DNA of 64,000 nt, taken from Elioraea thermophila (ex Habib et al. 2022). GTDB taxonomy: Bacteria > Pseudomonadota > Alphaproteobacteria > Acetobacterales > Acetobacteraceae. Shown here one piece after another: positions 28,101 to 38,160 of the stretch. The stretch lies in assembly GCF_003336755.1 (NCBI RefSeq), contig NZ_QMDI01000002.1, positions 1,138,253 to 1,202,252 of the forward strand, in the 5' to 3' direction. The translations under genes and the position numbers were made by a program. The notes below the pieces were generated by a model. That model was given only the letters and a program-made list of their open reading frames with translations. It did no database searches and was not told the origin of the DNA. Numbering within the stretch: the stretch's first letter is position 1; the number at the start of each line of letters is the position of its first letter.

Positions 28101-29105
28101 TCAGCCCAAGACCGCCGGCACCGACGAACGTTCGACTCTCCGCACGATGCCCTGCGGCTTGCGGTTGCCGGTGAGGAACGTCCGCCCGATGTATTCGCCG
28201 ATCATGCCGAGGACGAAGAGTTGGACGCCCGAGAGCAGCAGCACCACCGTGATGGTGCTGGCCCAGCCGGCGGGCGGTTCGCCGAACACCGCCTCCAGCA
28301 CGACGTAGAGCGCCGCCACTGCCCCGACCGCCGCCATGCCGAGCCCCGCCAGCACGGCAAGGCGAAGCGGGAGGAGGGAGAAGTTGAACGCGAGGTTGAG
28401 CCAGAGCCGCACCAACCGTTGCAGCGTGTAGTTCGATCGCCCCATGGCGCGCGGCAGGTGGCGCACCTCGAGCGTGCCGATGCGTTGCGTCACCTCCATG
28501 ATCAGCCCGTCCACGTACGGAAACGGGCCCTCGTAGCGGGTCACCCCATCCACGACGAGACGGTTGAGGCAGCGAAACGACGACAGGTACACACCGCGCG
28601 GCTTGTCGAGCAGCAGATCGGCCACCCAGTTGGCGAAGCGGCTGCCGAGGTTGCGCCACCAGGCGTGCTTCTTCTCCGCATAGAACGTGTAGACGACGTC
28701 GTAACCACCATCGCGGCAGGCGTGCAGCAGGCGAAGCACCTCCTCGGGCGGGTTCTGCAGATCGTCGTCCATCGTGATCACGAACGCGCCGCGGGCGTGT
28801 CTCAGCCCAGTCATCACCGCATTGTGCTCGCCATAGTTGCGGGCGTGTTCGACGTAGGTGATCGGGACTTGGCACGTCTCAAGCAGGGCGCGACAGACGC
28901 GATCGCTGTCATCGGGGCTGCCATCATTGACCAACACGATCTCGAGCCCGCCCTCGACCTCGAGCCCCGAGAGGGCGGCGACCAGTTCCCCGATCGTGCC
29001 GGCGCCGTTGTAAACGGGGATGACGACAGACAGCGTCGGTGCCGGCCCGTCGCACCCTACGCCGTGTTCAGGCGGCATGGGCAATGCGGCAACCATGGAT
29101 CTCAT
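28101..29105 (-). CDS. GT2 glycosyltransferase, ArnC/GtrB-like polyprenyl-phosphate type
   Basis: Predicted to transfer a sugar from a nucleotide donor to undecaprenyl phosphate at the inner membrane. 334 aa with LSVVIPVYNGAGTIGELV, LVNDGSPDDS, ARNYGEHNAVMTGLRHARG and the metal/donor site ITMDDDLQNPPEEV. Two C-terminal membrane helices (AVLAGLGMAAVGAVAALYVV; ITVVLLLSGVQLFVLGMIGE) anchor it. The ATG at 29105 lies just after the methyltransferase stop; ATG at 29096 is also possible, while the open frame back to 29135 overlaps that gene. Between a methyltransferase and an ArnE-like gene, it looks like part of a lipid- or glycan-decorating operon. Donor sugar unknown. Confidence 0.85.
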   Translation of the reverse strand: MRSMVAALPMPPEHGVGCDGPAPTLSVVIPVYNGAGTIGELVAALSGLEVEGGLEIVLVNDGSPDDSDRVCRALLETCQVPITYVEHARNYGEHNAVMTGLRHARGAFVITMDDDLQNPPEEVLRLLHACRDGGYDVVYTFYAEKKHAWWRNLGSRFANWVADLLLDKPRGVYLSSFRCLNRLVVDGVTRYEGPFPYVDGLIMEVTQRIGTLEVRHLPRAMGRSNYTLQRLVRLWLNLAFNFSLLPLRLAVLAGLGMAAVGAVAALYVVLEAVFGEPPAGWASTITVVLLLSGVQLFVLGMIGEYIGRTFLTGNRKPQGIVRRVERSSVPAVLG

Positions 29106-29109
29106 CCGT

Positions 29110-29853
29110 TCAAGGGGACCGTTCAGCGACGACAAGCAGCGACCCGCCAGCCGGAAACCGAACCCCGGCGCCGGCGAGCGCCGCTTCCACCCGCGTAATG
29201 GCGTGAAGCATTTCTTCGATCGGTGGCGGCATTAGGGCAACGTCGCTGCACGCGCCTTTCCCCCGCGCCAAGACCTTCCGCTTGAGGACCATCAGCGGCA
29301 ACAGGAGCGCGTTCCAATGCCGCATGTCCCGCACCATGAACCCTGCCTGCTCGAGCAGCGGGCGAAGGCTCCTCCGCGAGTAGCGGCGCGCGTTGTGCAC
29401 CCGTTCGTCGTGCGCCGAGCGCAACCACTCATGCGCCGGCAGGTTCAGCACCAAGGTTCCGCCCGGCGCCAACACACGATGGAGTTCAGCGAGTGCCGCG
29501 TGCTCGTCGACCAGGCGATGGCACAGCACGTCGCAGGACACGATGGCGCCGAAGAAGCCCGGCGCCAGAGGCAGGGCAGACACCGAACCGACGATCAGCC
29601 GTGCCCTCGGCACCTTGCGCTGGGCACGGCGTACCGCCTCCGGCGCAACATCCACCCCGACGAGCTCCCGAGTCGGAAAGGCGACGGCAAGCCGCGCAAG
29701 CAGCCCGCCCGTACCGCAGCCGGCGTCGAGCAAAGGCCGCTCCACAAGGCCAGGAAAGCGGTCGAGACAGGACACGACCCGAGCGTGGAGAGCGCGGTAC
29801 CACCACATCTCCCCCTCGACACGGTCCATCAGGTCGTATTCTTGCGGTTCCAT
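29110..29853 (-). CDS. Class I SAM-dependent methyltransferase
   Basis: 247 aa. It starts at MEPQEYDLMDRVEGEMWWYR and has the SAM-binding motif I LLDAGCGTGGLLARLA, ELVGVDVAPEAV, IVGSVSALPLAPGFFGAIV and LAPGGTLVLNLPAHEW. It resembles the methyltransferases found beside polyprenyl-phosphate glycosyltransferases in bacterial envelope loci. It heads the three-gene minus-strand set, with spacings of 4 and 8 bp to the next genes. The substrate cannot be read from sequence. Divergent from the hydratase at 29938. Confidence 0.82.
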   Translation of the reverse strand: MEPQEYDLMDRVEGEMWWYRALHARVVSCLDRFPGLVERPLLDAGCGTGGLLARLAVAFPTRELVGVDVAPEAVRRAQRKVPRARLIVGSVSALPLAPGFFGAIVSCDVLCHRLVDEHAALAELHRVLAPGGTLVLNLPAHEWLRSAHDERVHNARRYSRRSLRPLLEQAGFMVRDMRHWNALLLPLMVLKRKVLARGKGACSDVALMPPPIEEMLHAITRVEAALAGAGVRFPAGGSLLVVAERSP

Positions 29854-29937
29854 CCTGCGGCCGGGGATCGCCGACGAATCGGGCTTTCGCACGGCGCCGC
29901 TCGCCGCACCAGATCGCACACGCCAGAGGAGGTCGCG

Positions 29938-30777
29938 ATGGGGGAGGCATGGCAGGCCTGGCTTGGCCGCACGGTCACGCTCGAGGACGAGGTCGACCCG
30001 CGGCGGCCGGCCTGGTTGGCCGCCACGCTCGGCGTCAGTCTGGCCGAGGCCGCCCCCGGCGGGGCGCTGCCGCCGCTCTGGCACTGGATCCTGTTCCAGG
30101 ACTGGCGGCCGCCCGCCTCGCTCGGGTCGGACGGACACCCGAAGCGCGGCGGCTTCCTCCCTCCCGTGCACCATCTGCCGCGGCGGATGTGGGCCGGCGG
30201 ACGCCTCGCCTTTCCGGGCACCTTGCGGATCGGCGATCGGGTGCGCCGGACCAGCACCATCACCGCGATCACGGAGAAGCACGGCGCCTCCGGCCCGCTC
30301 GTCTTCGTCACCGTCCGCCACGTCATCGACGGGCCCAGCGGCTGCGTCATCGAGGAGGAGCAGGACATCGTCTATCGAGACGGTTCCGGCCCGGCCCGCA
30401 AGGAGGCCCCGCCGGAGCCTGTGCCGGAGGGCGCCGCTATCGCGGAGATCGTGCCCGATCCCGTCCTCCTGTTCCGCTACTCGGCGCTCACCGGCAACGG
30501 CCACCGCATCCACTACGACGCCGACTACGTGCGGGAGGTCGAGGGCTATCCTGGCCTCGTCGTGCATGGGCCCCTGCAGGCGACGTGGCTTGCCGGCCTG
30601 GCCGCTCGCCTGCGACCGCAGCGGCGGCTTGCCCGCTTCTCCTTCCGCGGCCTGCGCCCGGCCTTCGTCGGTGAGCGGCTGCGGCTCGTCGGGGCGGAGA
30701 GCGGGGACCGCGTCGCGCTATCCGTGCGCGACCCGTCGGGAGCCGTCACGCTGGCGGCGGAGGCGACGTTCGCCTGA
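29938..30777 (+). CDS. MaoC/HTD2-type acyl-CoA hydratase (mesaconyl-CoA hydratase-like)
   Basis: 279 aa double hot-dog protein of the FAS1-dehydratase / HTD2 group, which includes mesaconyl-C4-CoA hydratase. GGAGG stands before the ATG. The N-half has RMWAGGRLAFPGTLRIGDRV and GPLVFVTVRHVI. The C-half has FRYSALTGNGHRIHYDADYV and EGYPGLVVHGPLQATWLAGL, which form the hydratase active-site region. The substrate is a short acyl-CoA, not further defined. No CoA transferase or racemase is adjacent. The 3' end overlaps the convergent FGGY kinase gene by 32 bp. Confidence 0.78.
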   Translation: MGEAWQAWLGRTVTLEDEVDPRRPAWLAATLGVSLAEAAPGGALPPLWHWILFQDWRPPASLGSDGHPKRGGFLPPVHHLPRRMWAGGRLAFPGTLRIGDRVRRTSTITAITEKHGASGPLVFVTVRHVIDGPSGCVIEEEQDIVYRDGSGPARKEAPPEPVPEGAAIAEIVPDPVLLFRYSALTGNGHRIHYDADYVREVEGYPGLVVHGPLQATWLAGLAARLRPQRRLARFSFRGLRPAFVGERLRLVGAESGDRVALSVRDPSGAVTLAAEATFA

Positions 30778-32008
30778 GCCCGGCGAGGGCGAGCCGAGCC
30801 GCACCGACCGCCGCCTCCTCGCAGGCCGCCGGCAGCACCGGCACGCCGAGGATGCGGGCGCGGATCGCCGTCCAGGCGGGATTTCGCGCGCCCCCACCGG
30901 TGGTGCGGACGCAGCGCAGCGCCGGCGCCCCGAGTTCCGCGAGCGCGCGGTAGCCCTCGGCCTCGATGCGCGCGATGCCTTCGAGGAGCCCCTGCAGGAA
31001 CAGGGCGTCGTCGGCCGGGCGGGGCGTGAGCCGGGGCGCGAGGGTGGGGTCGTGGCGCGGAAAACGCTCTCCGGGGGCCAGCAGCGGGTAGTAGTCGAGC
31101 CCCGAGGGCCGCGCCGGGTCGAGGCGGGCCGAGATGTGCGCGATCGTCTCGGGGTCGAAGAAGCGGGCGAGCACCGCCCCACCGGTGTTGGACGCGCCAC
31201 CCGCGAGCCAGGCCCCGGCAAGCCGGTGGCTGTACACGCCGCGCGCGCCGTCCGCCACCGGCACGAGAGAGAGGAGTTTCACCGCGAGCGTGGAGCCGAG
31301 CGAGGTCACACCCTCCCCGGGTTCCGTGGCACCGGCGGCGAGGAAGGCCGCACAGGAGTCCGTGGTGCCGGCGACGACGACGGCGCCAGCCCGCAGGCCC
31401 ATCTCGCGCGCGGCACGATGCGCGACCGTTCCGATCGGCCCGCCCGCGGGCACGACGCGCGGCAGCAGCGCGGGATCGAGCACGCGGGCGACCCAGGCCG
31501 GCCAGCGGCGCGAGAGGGGATCGTAGCCGGTCTTCAGCGCGTTGTTCTCGTCCGCCACCGGCTCCCCCCCGTGCAGCAGGGCGGCGAGCCAATCCGCCTG
31601 GTGGGCGAGACGAACGACGCCGGCGCGCCGCGCCAGGGCGCGCGCGCGGGCGAGCGGCGAGGTCGCGCCCCGGGCGGGACTGTCCGCCGGCGCGACCGCG
31701 GCGACGGCGGCGACGTCGTCGGCTTCGGCGCGTTCGTCATACAGGGACGCGGCGAGCGGCGCCCCGTCCTCGCCGAGGGCGACGAGCGTGCCCGAGGTGC
31801 CGTCGATCGCCACCGCCGCGGCGGAGGCGGGGTCGGCCTCGCGAGCAAGGAGCGCGAGTGCCTCGCGCAATGCCCTCGCCCAGGCTTGGGGATCGCGCTC
31901 CGACCCGGTCGCGTAACGGACGGCGGCCTGCGCGATCGACTCGCCCGCGGCATCGATCAGGGCGGCGCGCAGGCCCGAGGTGCCGCAGTCGATGCCCAAG
32001 GCGCGCAT
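30746..32008 (-). CDS. FGGY-family sugar kinase, candidate D-ribulose kinase
   Basis: 420 aa ATP-dependent sugar kinase of the FGGY family. The two ASKHA domains show MRALGIDCGTSGLRAALIDA, AVAIDGTSGTLVALG, VVAGTTDSCAAFLAAGA, GGASNTGGAVLARFF and TTGGGARNPAWTAIRARILG. The N-terminal layout and the IDGTSGT motif resemble cyanobacterial and plant FGGY kinases shown to act on D-ribulose; xylulokinase is the main alternative. It lies 38 bp after rpe at the end of the Calvin-cycle gene run. There a D-ribulose kinase would return free ribulose to ribulose-5-phosphate, the substrate of phosphoribulokinase. The context argument is inference. Confidence 0.78.
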   Translation of the reverse strand: MRALGIDCGTSGLRAALIDAAGESIAQAAVRYATGSERDPQAWARALREALALLAREADPASAAAVAIDGTSGTLVALGEDGAPLAASLYDERAEADDVAAVAAVAPADSPARGATSPLARARALARRAGVVRLAHQADWLAALLHGGEPVADENNALKTGYDPLSRRWPAWVARVLDPALLPRVVPAGGPIGTVAHRAAREMGLRAGAVVVAGTTDSCAAFLAAGATEPGEGVTSLGSTLAVKLLSLVPVADGARGVYSHRLAGAWLAGGASNTGGAVLARFFDPETIAHISARLDPARPSGLDYYPLLAPGERFPRHDPTLAPRLTPRPADDALFLQGLLEGIARIEAEGYRALAELGAPALRCVRTTGGGARNPAWTAIRARILGVPVLPAACEEAAVGAARLALAGLRRTSPPPPA

Positions 32009-32046
32009 CGCCTCGCCCCCCGGCGTGCGGCGCCCCTGCGGCGCGG

Positions 32047-32706
32047 TCAGGCGGCGACCGGCTCTCCGCGCAGGGCGGCGATGGCGCGATGGTAGGGAGG
32101 GCGGCCGAACACGGCGGAGCCTGCCACCAGCACGTCCGCACCGGCTTCGATGACCAGCGGGGCTGTCTCGGGCGTGATGCCGCCATCGACCTCGATATGG
32201 ATGGGCCGATCGCCGATCATCCGCTTCAGCCGCCGGATCTTCTCCAGCTGCGATGGAATGAAGGACTGGCCGCCGAAGCCCGGGTTCACCGTCATCACCA
32301 GCACGAGGTCGATGCGGTCGAGCACGTAAGCGACCGCGTCCTCCGGTGTCGCAGGGTTGAGCGAGACGCCGGCCTTCTTGCCCAGGCCCGCGATGGCCTG
32401 CAGCGTCCGATCGAGATGCGTCGTCGCTTCCGCGTGCACGATGATGCGGTCGGCCCCCGCCTTGGCGAATGCCTCGAGGTAGGGATCGACCGGGGAAATC
32501 ATCAGGTGGGTGTCGAAGCACTTCGCCGAATACTTGCGGATGGCGCGCACCACGTCGGGACCGAAGGTGATGTTCGGCACGAAATGGCCATCCATCACGT
32601 CGAGATGGATCCAGTCCGCGCCGGCCTCATCCACCTCCCGCACCTGTTCGCCGAGGCGCGCGAAGTCGGCGGAAAGGATGGAGGGGGCGATCAGGACGGG
32701 GGCCAT
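32047..32706 (-). CDS. rpe: Ribulose-phosphate 3-epimerase
   Basis: Interconverts xylulose-5-phosphate and ribulose-5-phosphate. 219 aa TIM barrel: [20 protein letters not shown], the metal-site segments [18 protein letters not shown] and [22 protein letters not shown] and [20 protein letters not shown]. It is separated from cbbA by 235 bp that include a terminator-like hairpin. It may therefore be transcribed separately from the cbbFPTA part, together with the FGGY kinase downstream. Confidence 0.97.
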   Translation of the reverse strand: MAPVLIAPSILSADFARLGEQVREVDEAGADWIHLDVMDGHFVPNITFGPDVVRAIRKYSAKCFDTHLMISPVDPYLEAFAKAGADRIIVHAEATTHLDRTLQAIAGLGKKAGVSLNPATPEDAVAYVLDRIDLVLVMTVNPGFGGQSFIPSQLEKIRRLKRMIGDRPIHIEVDGGITPETAPLVIEAGADVLVAGSAVFGRPPYHRAIAALRGEPVAA

Positions 32707-32841
32707 GGACGTTCGCGTCTCCCTGAGAGCAGAGGCTCGCCGCGCACACCAAGTGCGATCGTTACGGGGGGTGATCCTGCGCCCGTTGCGCGCCGGCGAT
32801 CAAGCCGATCGGCCACGGGATCGGCGGGGATCAGGCGGAAA

Positions 32842-32866
32842 GGGCGGAGGCCGAATGCCTCCGCCC
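32842..32866 (-). terminator. Hairpin terminator after cbbA
   Basis: A perfect 10-bp stem, GGGCGGAGGC (32842-32851) with GCCTCCGCCC (32857-32866), and a 5-nt loop. Read on the minus strand it is followed by TTTCC. It lies 75 bp beyond the cbbA stop and before rpe. The short T tract makes it a moderate terminator, so partial read-through to rpe is possible. Confidence 0.55.
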
Positions 32867-32941
32867 GCTCGACCGTTGCTGCAATGCCGGACTGTGTTGC
32901 GCAATGAAAACGGTTCCCCAGGGTGAGGCCTGGTCCCGGCC

Positions 32942-34027
32942 TCAGGCCGCGCGCGCCACCGCCGCGCGCACCGCCGGGTCGAGTTCGCCCGAGGCGTAGC
33001 GCTTCGCCATCGCCGCAAGCGGCAGCGGCTTGATCTTCTTCGCCTGGCCCGCCGTGCCGAACTCCTCGAAGCGCTGGGCGCAAAGCTTGGTGAGCGCGGC
33101 CATCGCCGGCTTGAGGAAGTTGCGCGGGTCGAATTCGCCCTTCTTCTCCATCGCCACGCGCCGGAACTCGGCCGTCATCGCGATGCGGCAGTCGGTGTCG
33201 ATGTTGATCTTGCGCACGCCGTGCTTGATGCCTTCCTGGATCTCGCTCACCGGCACGCCCCAGGTCTGCGGCATTTCGCCACCGAACTGGTTGAACAGGT
33301 CCTGCAGCTCCTGCGGCACGGAGGAGGAGCCGTGCATGACGAGGTGGGTGTTCGGCAGTCGCTCGTGGATGGCGCGCACCACGTCCATCGCCAGGATGTC
33401 ACCCGTCGGCTTGCGCTTGAACTTGTAGGCGCCGTGCGAGGTGCCGATCGCGACGGCGAGCGCATCCACGCCCGTGCGCGCCACGAAGTCCTTCGCCTGG
33501 TCGGGGTCGGTGAGCAGCTGTTCGCGCGAGAGCGTGCCTTCCGCGCCGTGCCCGTCCTCCTTCTCGCCGTGCCCGGTCTCGAGCGAACCGAGGCAGCCCA
33601 ACTCGCCCTCGACGGAGACGCCGACCCAGTGCGCCATCTCCACCACCTTGCGGGTGACCTCGAGGTTGTACTCGTAGGAGGCGGGGGTCTTGCCGTCCTC
33701 CTCGAGCGAGCCGTCCATCATCACGGAGGTGAAACCGACCTGGATGGCGGAGAGGCAGGTCGCCGGCTTGTCGCCGTGATCGAGATGCAGGCAGACGGGA
33801 ATGTCGGGATACATCTCCACCGCGGCGGTCACCATCGCGCGCAGGATGGCATCACCCGCATAGGCGCGGGCACCGCGCGAAGCCTGCAGGATGACGGGGC
33901 TTTCCGTCTTCGCCGCCGCCTCCATGATGCCGCGCAGCTGTTCCATGTTGTTGATGTTGAAGGCCGGCACGCCGTAGCCGTGCTCGGCGGCGTGATCGAG
34001 AAGCTGGCGAAGCGTGATGAAGGCCAT
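32942..34027 (-). CDS. cbbA: Class II fructose-bisphosphate aldolase
   Basis: Zinc-dependent aldolase that joins triose phosphates to fructose-1,6-bisphosphate, and in the Calvin cycle also makes sedoheptulose-1,7-bisphosphate. 361 aa of the Calvin-subtype: [20 protein letters not shown], the zinc site [54 protein letters not shown], and [11 protein letters not shown]. The ATG at 34027 starts [16 protein letters not shown], the usual N-terminus. Third step after cbbP and cbbT in the minus-strand cbb run, 53 bp after cbbT. Confidence 0.97.
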   Translation of the reverse strand: MAFITLRQLLDHAAEHGYGVPAFNINNMEQLRGIMEAAAKTESPVILQASRGARAYAGDAILRAMVTAAVEMYPDIPVCLHLDHGDKPATCLSAIQVGFTSVMMDGSLEEDGKTPASYEYNLEVTRKVVEMAHWVGVSVEGELGCLGSLETGHGEKEDGHGAEGTLSREQLLTDPDQAKDFVARTGVDALAVAIGTSHGAYKFKRKPTGDILAMDVVRAIHERLPNTHLVMHGSSSVPQELQDLFNQFGGEMPQTWGVPVSEIQEGIKHGVRKINIDTDCRIAMTAEFRRVAMEKKGEFDPRNFLKPAMAALTKLCAQRFEEFGTAGQAKKIKPLPLAAMAKRYASGELDPAVRAAVARAA

Positions 34028-34080
34028 GATCGCGTCCTTTCGTCCTGCGTGGTTCGATCCCCGTAGCCCCGACCCAACCC

Positions 34081-36093
34081 TCAGGCCGCCGCGCGGTGCG
34101 TGCGCGCGAGCCGCTCCTTGGCGAGCCGAACGAGCGAGTCGACGGTGAAGCCGAAGTGGCGGAAGAGATCGGGCCCGGGGGCGGAGGCGCCGAAGGTGGA
34201 AATGCCGAGCACATCGTCCTCGCTCGCCACGTAGCGCGTCCAGCCGAAGGGCGAGGCCGCTTCGACCGCGATGCGCGGCGCCGCACCGAGCACGGCCGCC
34301 CGGTACTCGGGGCTCTGGCGGTCGAAGAGCTCGAAGCACGGCAGCGAGACGACCGCGACCGGGATGCCTTCCCCCTGCAGCGCCTTGCGCGCTTCGACGG
34401 CGAGCGCGACCTCGGAGCCGGTGGCGAGGATGGTCAGCGCGCGCGGGCCACCTTCGGCTTCGGCGAGCACGTAGCCGCCCTTGGCGCACAGGTTCTCCGC
34501 TGCAGGCTGGGTGCGCAGGGCGGGCAGGTTCTGGCGCGTCAGCGCGAGCACCGAAGGCATTTCGGGCCCCGTCAGCGCCGCTTCCCAGCACTCGGCGGTC
34601 TCCACCGCATCCGCCGGGCGGAAGACAAGCAAATCGGGCATCGCCCGCAAGGACGCGAGGTGCTCGATCGGCTGGTGCGTGGGGCCGTCCTCGCCGAGCC
34701 CGATCGAGTCGTGCGTCATCACGTAGACGACGCGCAGTTTCATCATCGCCGAAAGGCGGATCGCGTTGCGGGCGTAGTCGGAAAAGACCAGGAACGTTCC
34801 ACCATAGGGAACGAAGCCGCGATGCAGCGCGATGCCGTTCATGCCTGCGCTCATCCCGAATTCGCGCACGCCCCAGTGGATGTAGCGCCCCGAAAAGTCG
34901 CCGGGCCTGATCGCCGGTGTGGCGGGCGTGACGGTGTTGTTCGAGTGCGTGAGGTCGGCCGACCCGCCGATCAGTTCCGGCACCGCGGCGGTGAGCGCCT
35001 TCAGCGCCGCCTCGGAGGCCTTGCGCGTGGCCACCGTCGGCTTCTCGGCGAGCAGCTTCTCGATGTGCGCGGCGGTCGCCTGGCGCACGGAAGCGGCGAT
35101 CTCACCGGTCTCGCCGCGGCGGAAGGCCTCGCGCGTCTCGTCGGGCGCGGCGGCGAGGCGCGCCTCCCACGCCTCGCGCGCAGCCCGGCCGCGGGCACCG
35201 GCGGCACGCCAGGCCTCGAGGATGGGCGAGGGGATTTCGAACGGCGGCCAGGGCCAGCCGAGGCGTTCGCGCGCCGCCGCCACCTCGGCCGCGCCGAGCG
35301 GGGCACCGTGCGTCGATTCCGAGCCCTGCTTGTTGGGCGCGCCGAAGCCGATGATGGTGCGGCAGGCGATGAGCGAGGGGCGGGGGTCGGCGATCGCCGC
35401 CTCGATCGCGGCCGAAACGGCTTCCATGTCGTGCCCGTCCACCCGCTGCACGTGCCAGCCGGAGGCAGCGAAGCGCGCGCACTGGTCATCCGACACCGCA
35501 AGCGAGGTCGGCCCGTCGATCGAGATGCCGTTGTCGTCGAACAGGACGATGAGACGCCCGAGCTTGAGATGGCCCGCGAGCGAGATCGCCTCGTGGCTGA
35601 TGCCTTCCATCAGGCAGCCGTCGCCGGCGATGACGAAGGTGCGGTGATCGACGAGCGCGTCCCCGAAGCGGGCGTTGCGCATCCGCTCCGCGATCGCCAT
35701 GCCGACCGCGTTGGCGAGCCCCTGGCCGAGCGGGCCCGTCGTCGTCTCCACCCCGGGCGTGTGCCCGTACTCCGGATGGCCCGGCGTGAGCGAGCCGAGC
35801 TGGCGGAAGCGGCGGATCTCCTCCATCGTCATCCCCGGGAAGCCGGTGAGGTGGAGGAGGGCGTAGAGCAGCATCGAGCCGTGGCCGGCGGAGAGCACGA
35901 AACGGTCGCGGTCCGGCCAGTCGGGGGCGGCGGCGTCGTACTTCAGGAAGCGGGTCCAGAGCACGGTGGCCACATCCGCCATGCCCATCGGCATGCCCGG
36001 GTGGCCCGACTTCGCGTTCTCCACCGCATCCATGGCGAGGGCGCGGATCGCGTTCGCCATCGTCCTCAGGTCGACTTCCGCCGCACCACTCAT
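34081..36093 (-). CDS. cbbT: Transketolase
   Basis: Thiamine-diphosphate enzyme that moves two-carbon units between sugar phosphates. 670 aa with [39 protein letters not shown], the ThDP/metal site [52 protein letters not shown] and a full C-terminal domain. It lies between cbbP and cbbA in the Calvin run, spaced 41 and 53 bp, which supports the cbbT name. Whether a second transketolase exists for the pentose phosphate pathway cannot be told. Confidence 0.97.
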   Translation of the reverse strand: MSGAAEVDLRTMANAIRALAMDAVENAKSGHPGMPMGMADVATVLWTRFLKYDAAAPDWPDRDRFVLSAGHGSMLLYALLHLTGFPGMTMEEIRRFRQLGSLTPGHPEYGHTPGVETTTGPLGQGLANAVGMAIAERMRNARFGDALVDHRTFVIAGDGCLMEGISHEAISLAGHLKLGRLIVLFDDNGISIDGPTSLAVSDDQCARFAASGWHVQRVDGHDMEAVSAAIEAAIADPRPSLIACRTIIGFGAPNKQGSESTHGAPLGAAEVAAARERLGWPWPPFEIPSPILEAWRAAGARGRAAREAWEARLAAAPDETREAFRRGETGEIAASVRQATAAHIEKLLAEKPTVATRKASEAALKALTAAVPELIGGSADLTHSNNTVTPATPAIRPGDFSGRYIHWGVREFGMSAGMNGIALHRGFVPYGGTFLVFSDYARNAIRLSAMMKLRVVYVMTHDSIGLGEDGPTHQPIEHLASLRAMPDLLVFRPADAVETAECWEAALTGPEMPSVLALTRQNLPALRTQPAAENLCAKGGYVLAEAEGGPRALTILATGSEVALAVEARKALQGEGIPVAVVSLPCFELFDRQSPEYRAAVLGAAPRIAVEAASPFGWTRYVASEDDVLGISTFGASAPGPDLFRHFGFTVDSLVRLAKERLARTHRAAA

Positions 36094-36134
36094 CCTCGCG
36101 TCCTCCGCCCTCGCCTTCTTCTTGCCCGTCGTTC

Positions 36135-37013
36135 TCAGTGCCGTGCCCGACGCGCGCGGTCGACGAGCTGCAGCACGATCGGGGTCATGATCAGCTGCAT
36201 CGCCAAGTCCTGCTTCGCGCCCGGAATGACGATGGAGTTGGCTCGGCTCATGAAACTACCGGGGATCATCGACAAGAGGTAGGGGAAGTCGATGCCGCGC
36301 GGGTTCTTGAACCGGATCACCACCATGGACTCGTCGGGGGTGGGGATCCACCGCGCGATGAAGGGGTTCGAGGTGTCGACCGTCGGCACGCGCTGGAAGT
36401 TGATGTCCGTCTCGGCGAACTGCGGGCAGATGTAGTGCACGTAGTCCGGCATCCGCCGCAGGATGGTGTCCATCACCGCCTCGGTGGAGTAGCCGCGCGC
36501 GGCCCGGTCGCGGTGGATCTTCTGGATCCACTCGAGGTTGATCACCGGCACCACACCGATCTTGAGGTCGGCGAGCGCGGCGAGGTTGACCTTGTCGGTC
36601 ACCACGCAGCCGTGCAGGCCTTCGTAGAACAGGAGGTCGGTGTTCGGCGGGAACTCCTCCCAGGCCGTGAAGGTGCCGGGCGGAGAGCCGTAGAGTTCGG
36701 CCTCGCGCGCATCGTGCACATAGTGCCGCGTGCGGCCGGTGCCGTTGGTACCGTACTGGACGAAGACTTCCTGCAGCTCCTCGAGCAGGTTCGCCTCGAT
36801 GCCGAAATGGCTGAAGTGCTTGTTTCCGGCCGCTTCGGCCTCAGCCATCTTCTGCCGCATCTCGGCGCGGTCGTAGCGATGGAAGGCGTCGCCTTCGATC
36901 CAGGCCGCGGTGATGCCTTCGCGACGGAAGATCTGTTCGAAGGTGTGCTTGACCGTGGTTGTGCCGGCACCGGAGGAGCCGGTGACGACGATGATCGGGT
37001 GCTTGACGGACAT
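36135..37013 (-). CDS. cbbP: Phosphoribulokinase
   Basis: ATP-dependent kinase making ribulose-1,5-bisphosphate, specific to the Calvin cycle. 292 aa of the bacterial class I (octameric) type: P-loop [55 protein letters not shown], and [12 protein letters not shown]. This enzyme is the firmest sign of a functional or recently functional Calvin cycle. It sits between cbbF and cbbT, 32 and 41 bp from them. Confidence 0.97.
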   Translation of the reverse strand: MSVKHPIIVVTGSSGAGTTTVKHTFEQIFRREGITAAWIEGDAFHRYDRAEMRQKMAEAEAAGNKHFSHFGIEANLLEELQEVFVQYGTNGTGRTRHYVHDAREAELYGSPPGTFTAWEEFPPNTDLLFYEGLHGCVVTDKVNLAALADLKIGVVPVINLEWIQKIHRDRAARGYSTEAVMDTILRRMPDYVHYICPQFAETDINFQRVPTVDTSNPFIARWIPTPDESMVVIRFKNPRGIDFPYLLSMIPGSFMSRANSIVIPGAKQDLAMQLIMTPIVLQLVDRARRARH

Positions 37014-37045
37014 GTCGCGCGTGCGGGGCAGGGGAAAGGCTCGGG

Positions 37046-38080
37046 TCAGGACTTGAACAGGCCGCGCTCGCCGAACAACGGGCGCTGACCGCCGGGCGGG
37101 ATCACGCCCGTGTTGTGCATCGCCATCACGCGCTCGACCTTCTCACGCGAGCCGTAAATCAGCGGGATCTTCTGATGGATCGATTGCGGAACGAGCTCGA
37201 GGATGCGGTTGAACCCGTCGCTCGCCATCCCGCCTGCCTGTTCGATGACGAAAGCGATCGGGAAGCCTTCGTAGAGGAGACGCAGCCGACCGCGCTCGTA
37301 GCCGCGCCGCGCATCCGAGGGATAGAGGTAGATGCCCCCGCGCAGCAGGATGCGCAGCGCCTCGCCCACCGAGCAGGCGAGCCAGCGCATGTTGTAGTCC
37401 ACGCCGCGGGGCCCCGAGGCACCCGCGATCAGCTCCTCGATGTAGGTGCGGATCGGCAGCGTCCAGTGCCGCATGTTGGAGGCGTTGATCGCGTACTCGG
37501 GCTTCCAGGTCGGGATCCGCACCTTGGCATGCGTCAGGCGCCACTCCCCGGACGGTCGATGCAAGGTGAAGAGATCGGTCCCGTCGCCGAGCGAGAGGGC
37601 GAGCACGGTGGAGGGACCGTAGACCACGAAGCCGGCGGCGAGCTGGGCGGTGCCGGGCTGGAAGAAGGCCTTCGCCGGATCGGCCGGATCGGTCAGAGGC
37701 AGCAGCGAGAAGATGCTGCCGACCAACATGTTCTGCTCGATGTTGTTGGAGCCGTCGAGCGGGTCCATGGCCACCGCGAGCGGCCCGTCCCGCCCTGTGA
37801 GCTTCACCTCGTCCATCTCCTCGGAAACGATGGCGGCCACCGGGCAGGGCTCGAGATGGCGGAGGAAGATCTCGTTCGACCGTACGTCGAGCACCTTCTG
37901 CCCGTCGCCGTCGTTCGAGGCGCCGACGACCTCGGCCATGCGGCCCGCGAGCGCGCCGAGAGCAAGCAGGTCGGCGAGTTCGACGGAGGCGGCGGCGAGG
38001 GCGGCGACCGTCTCGGCGACGGCGACCCGGCGGGGATCGCTGCCGGCAAATGCCTCCAGATGCTCACGGAGCGTGGTCAC
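37046..38080 (-). CDS. cbbF: Class I fructose-1,6-bisphosphatase
   Basis: Hydrolyses fructose-1,6-bisphosphate in the regenerative part of the Calvin cycle. 344 aa from GTG at 38080, chosen because AGGAGGAA lies 7 nt upstream and VTTLREHLEAF is the usual beginning; the frame stays open to 38131. It has SEEMDE, the metal-binding VAMDPLDGSNNIEQNMLVG, GTAQLAAGFVVYGPSTVLAL, NMRHWTLPIRTYIEEL, RWLACSVGEALRILLRGGIY and FEGFPIAF-like LYEGFPIAFVIEQAGG. First gene of the minus-strand cbb run and divergent from cbbR. Confidence 0.96.
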   Translation of the reverse strand: MTTLREHLEAFAGSDPRRVAVAETVAALAAASVELADLLALGALAGRMAEVVGASNDGDGQKVLDVRSNEIFLRHLEPCPVAAIVSEEMDEVKLTGRDGPLAVAMDPLDGSNNIEQNMLVGSIFSLLPLTDPADPAKAFFQPGTAQLAAGFVVYGPSTVLALSLGDGTDLFTLHRPSGEWRLTHAKVRIPTWKPEYAINASNMRHWTLPIRTYIEELIAGASGPRGVDYNMRWLACSVGEALRILLRGGIYLYPSDARRGYERGRLRLLYEGFPIAFVIEQAGGMASDGFNRILELVPQSIHQKIPLIYGSREKVERVMAMHNTGVIPPGGQRPLFGERGLFKS

Positions 38081-38160
38081 GGGCCGTTCCTCCTCTCGCG
38101 CGCGCTCGATCGCGTCCCCGACCGGGCGCAACTGCCTTCATTAAGTCGAAACTAGCCGGC

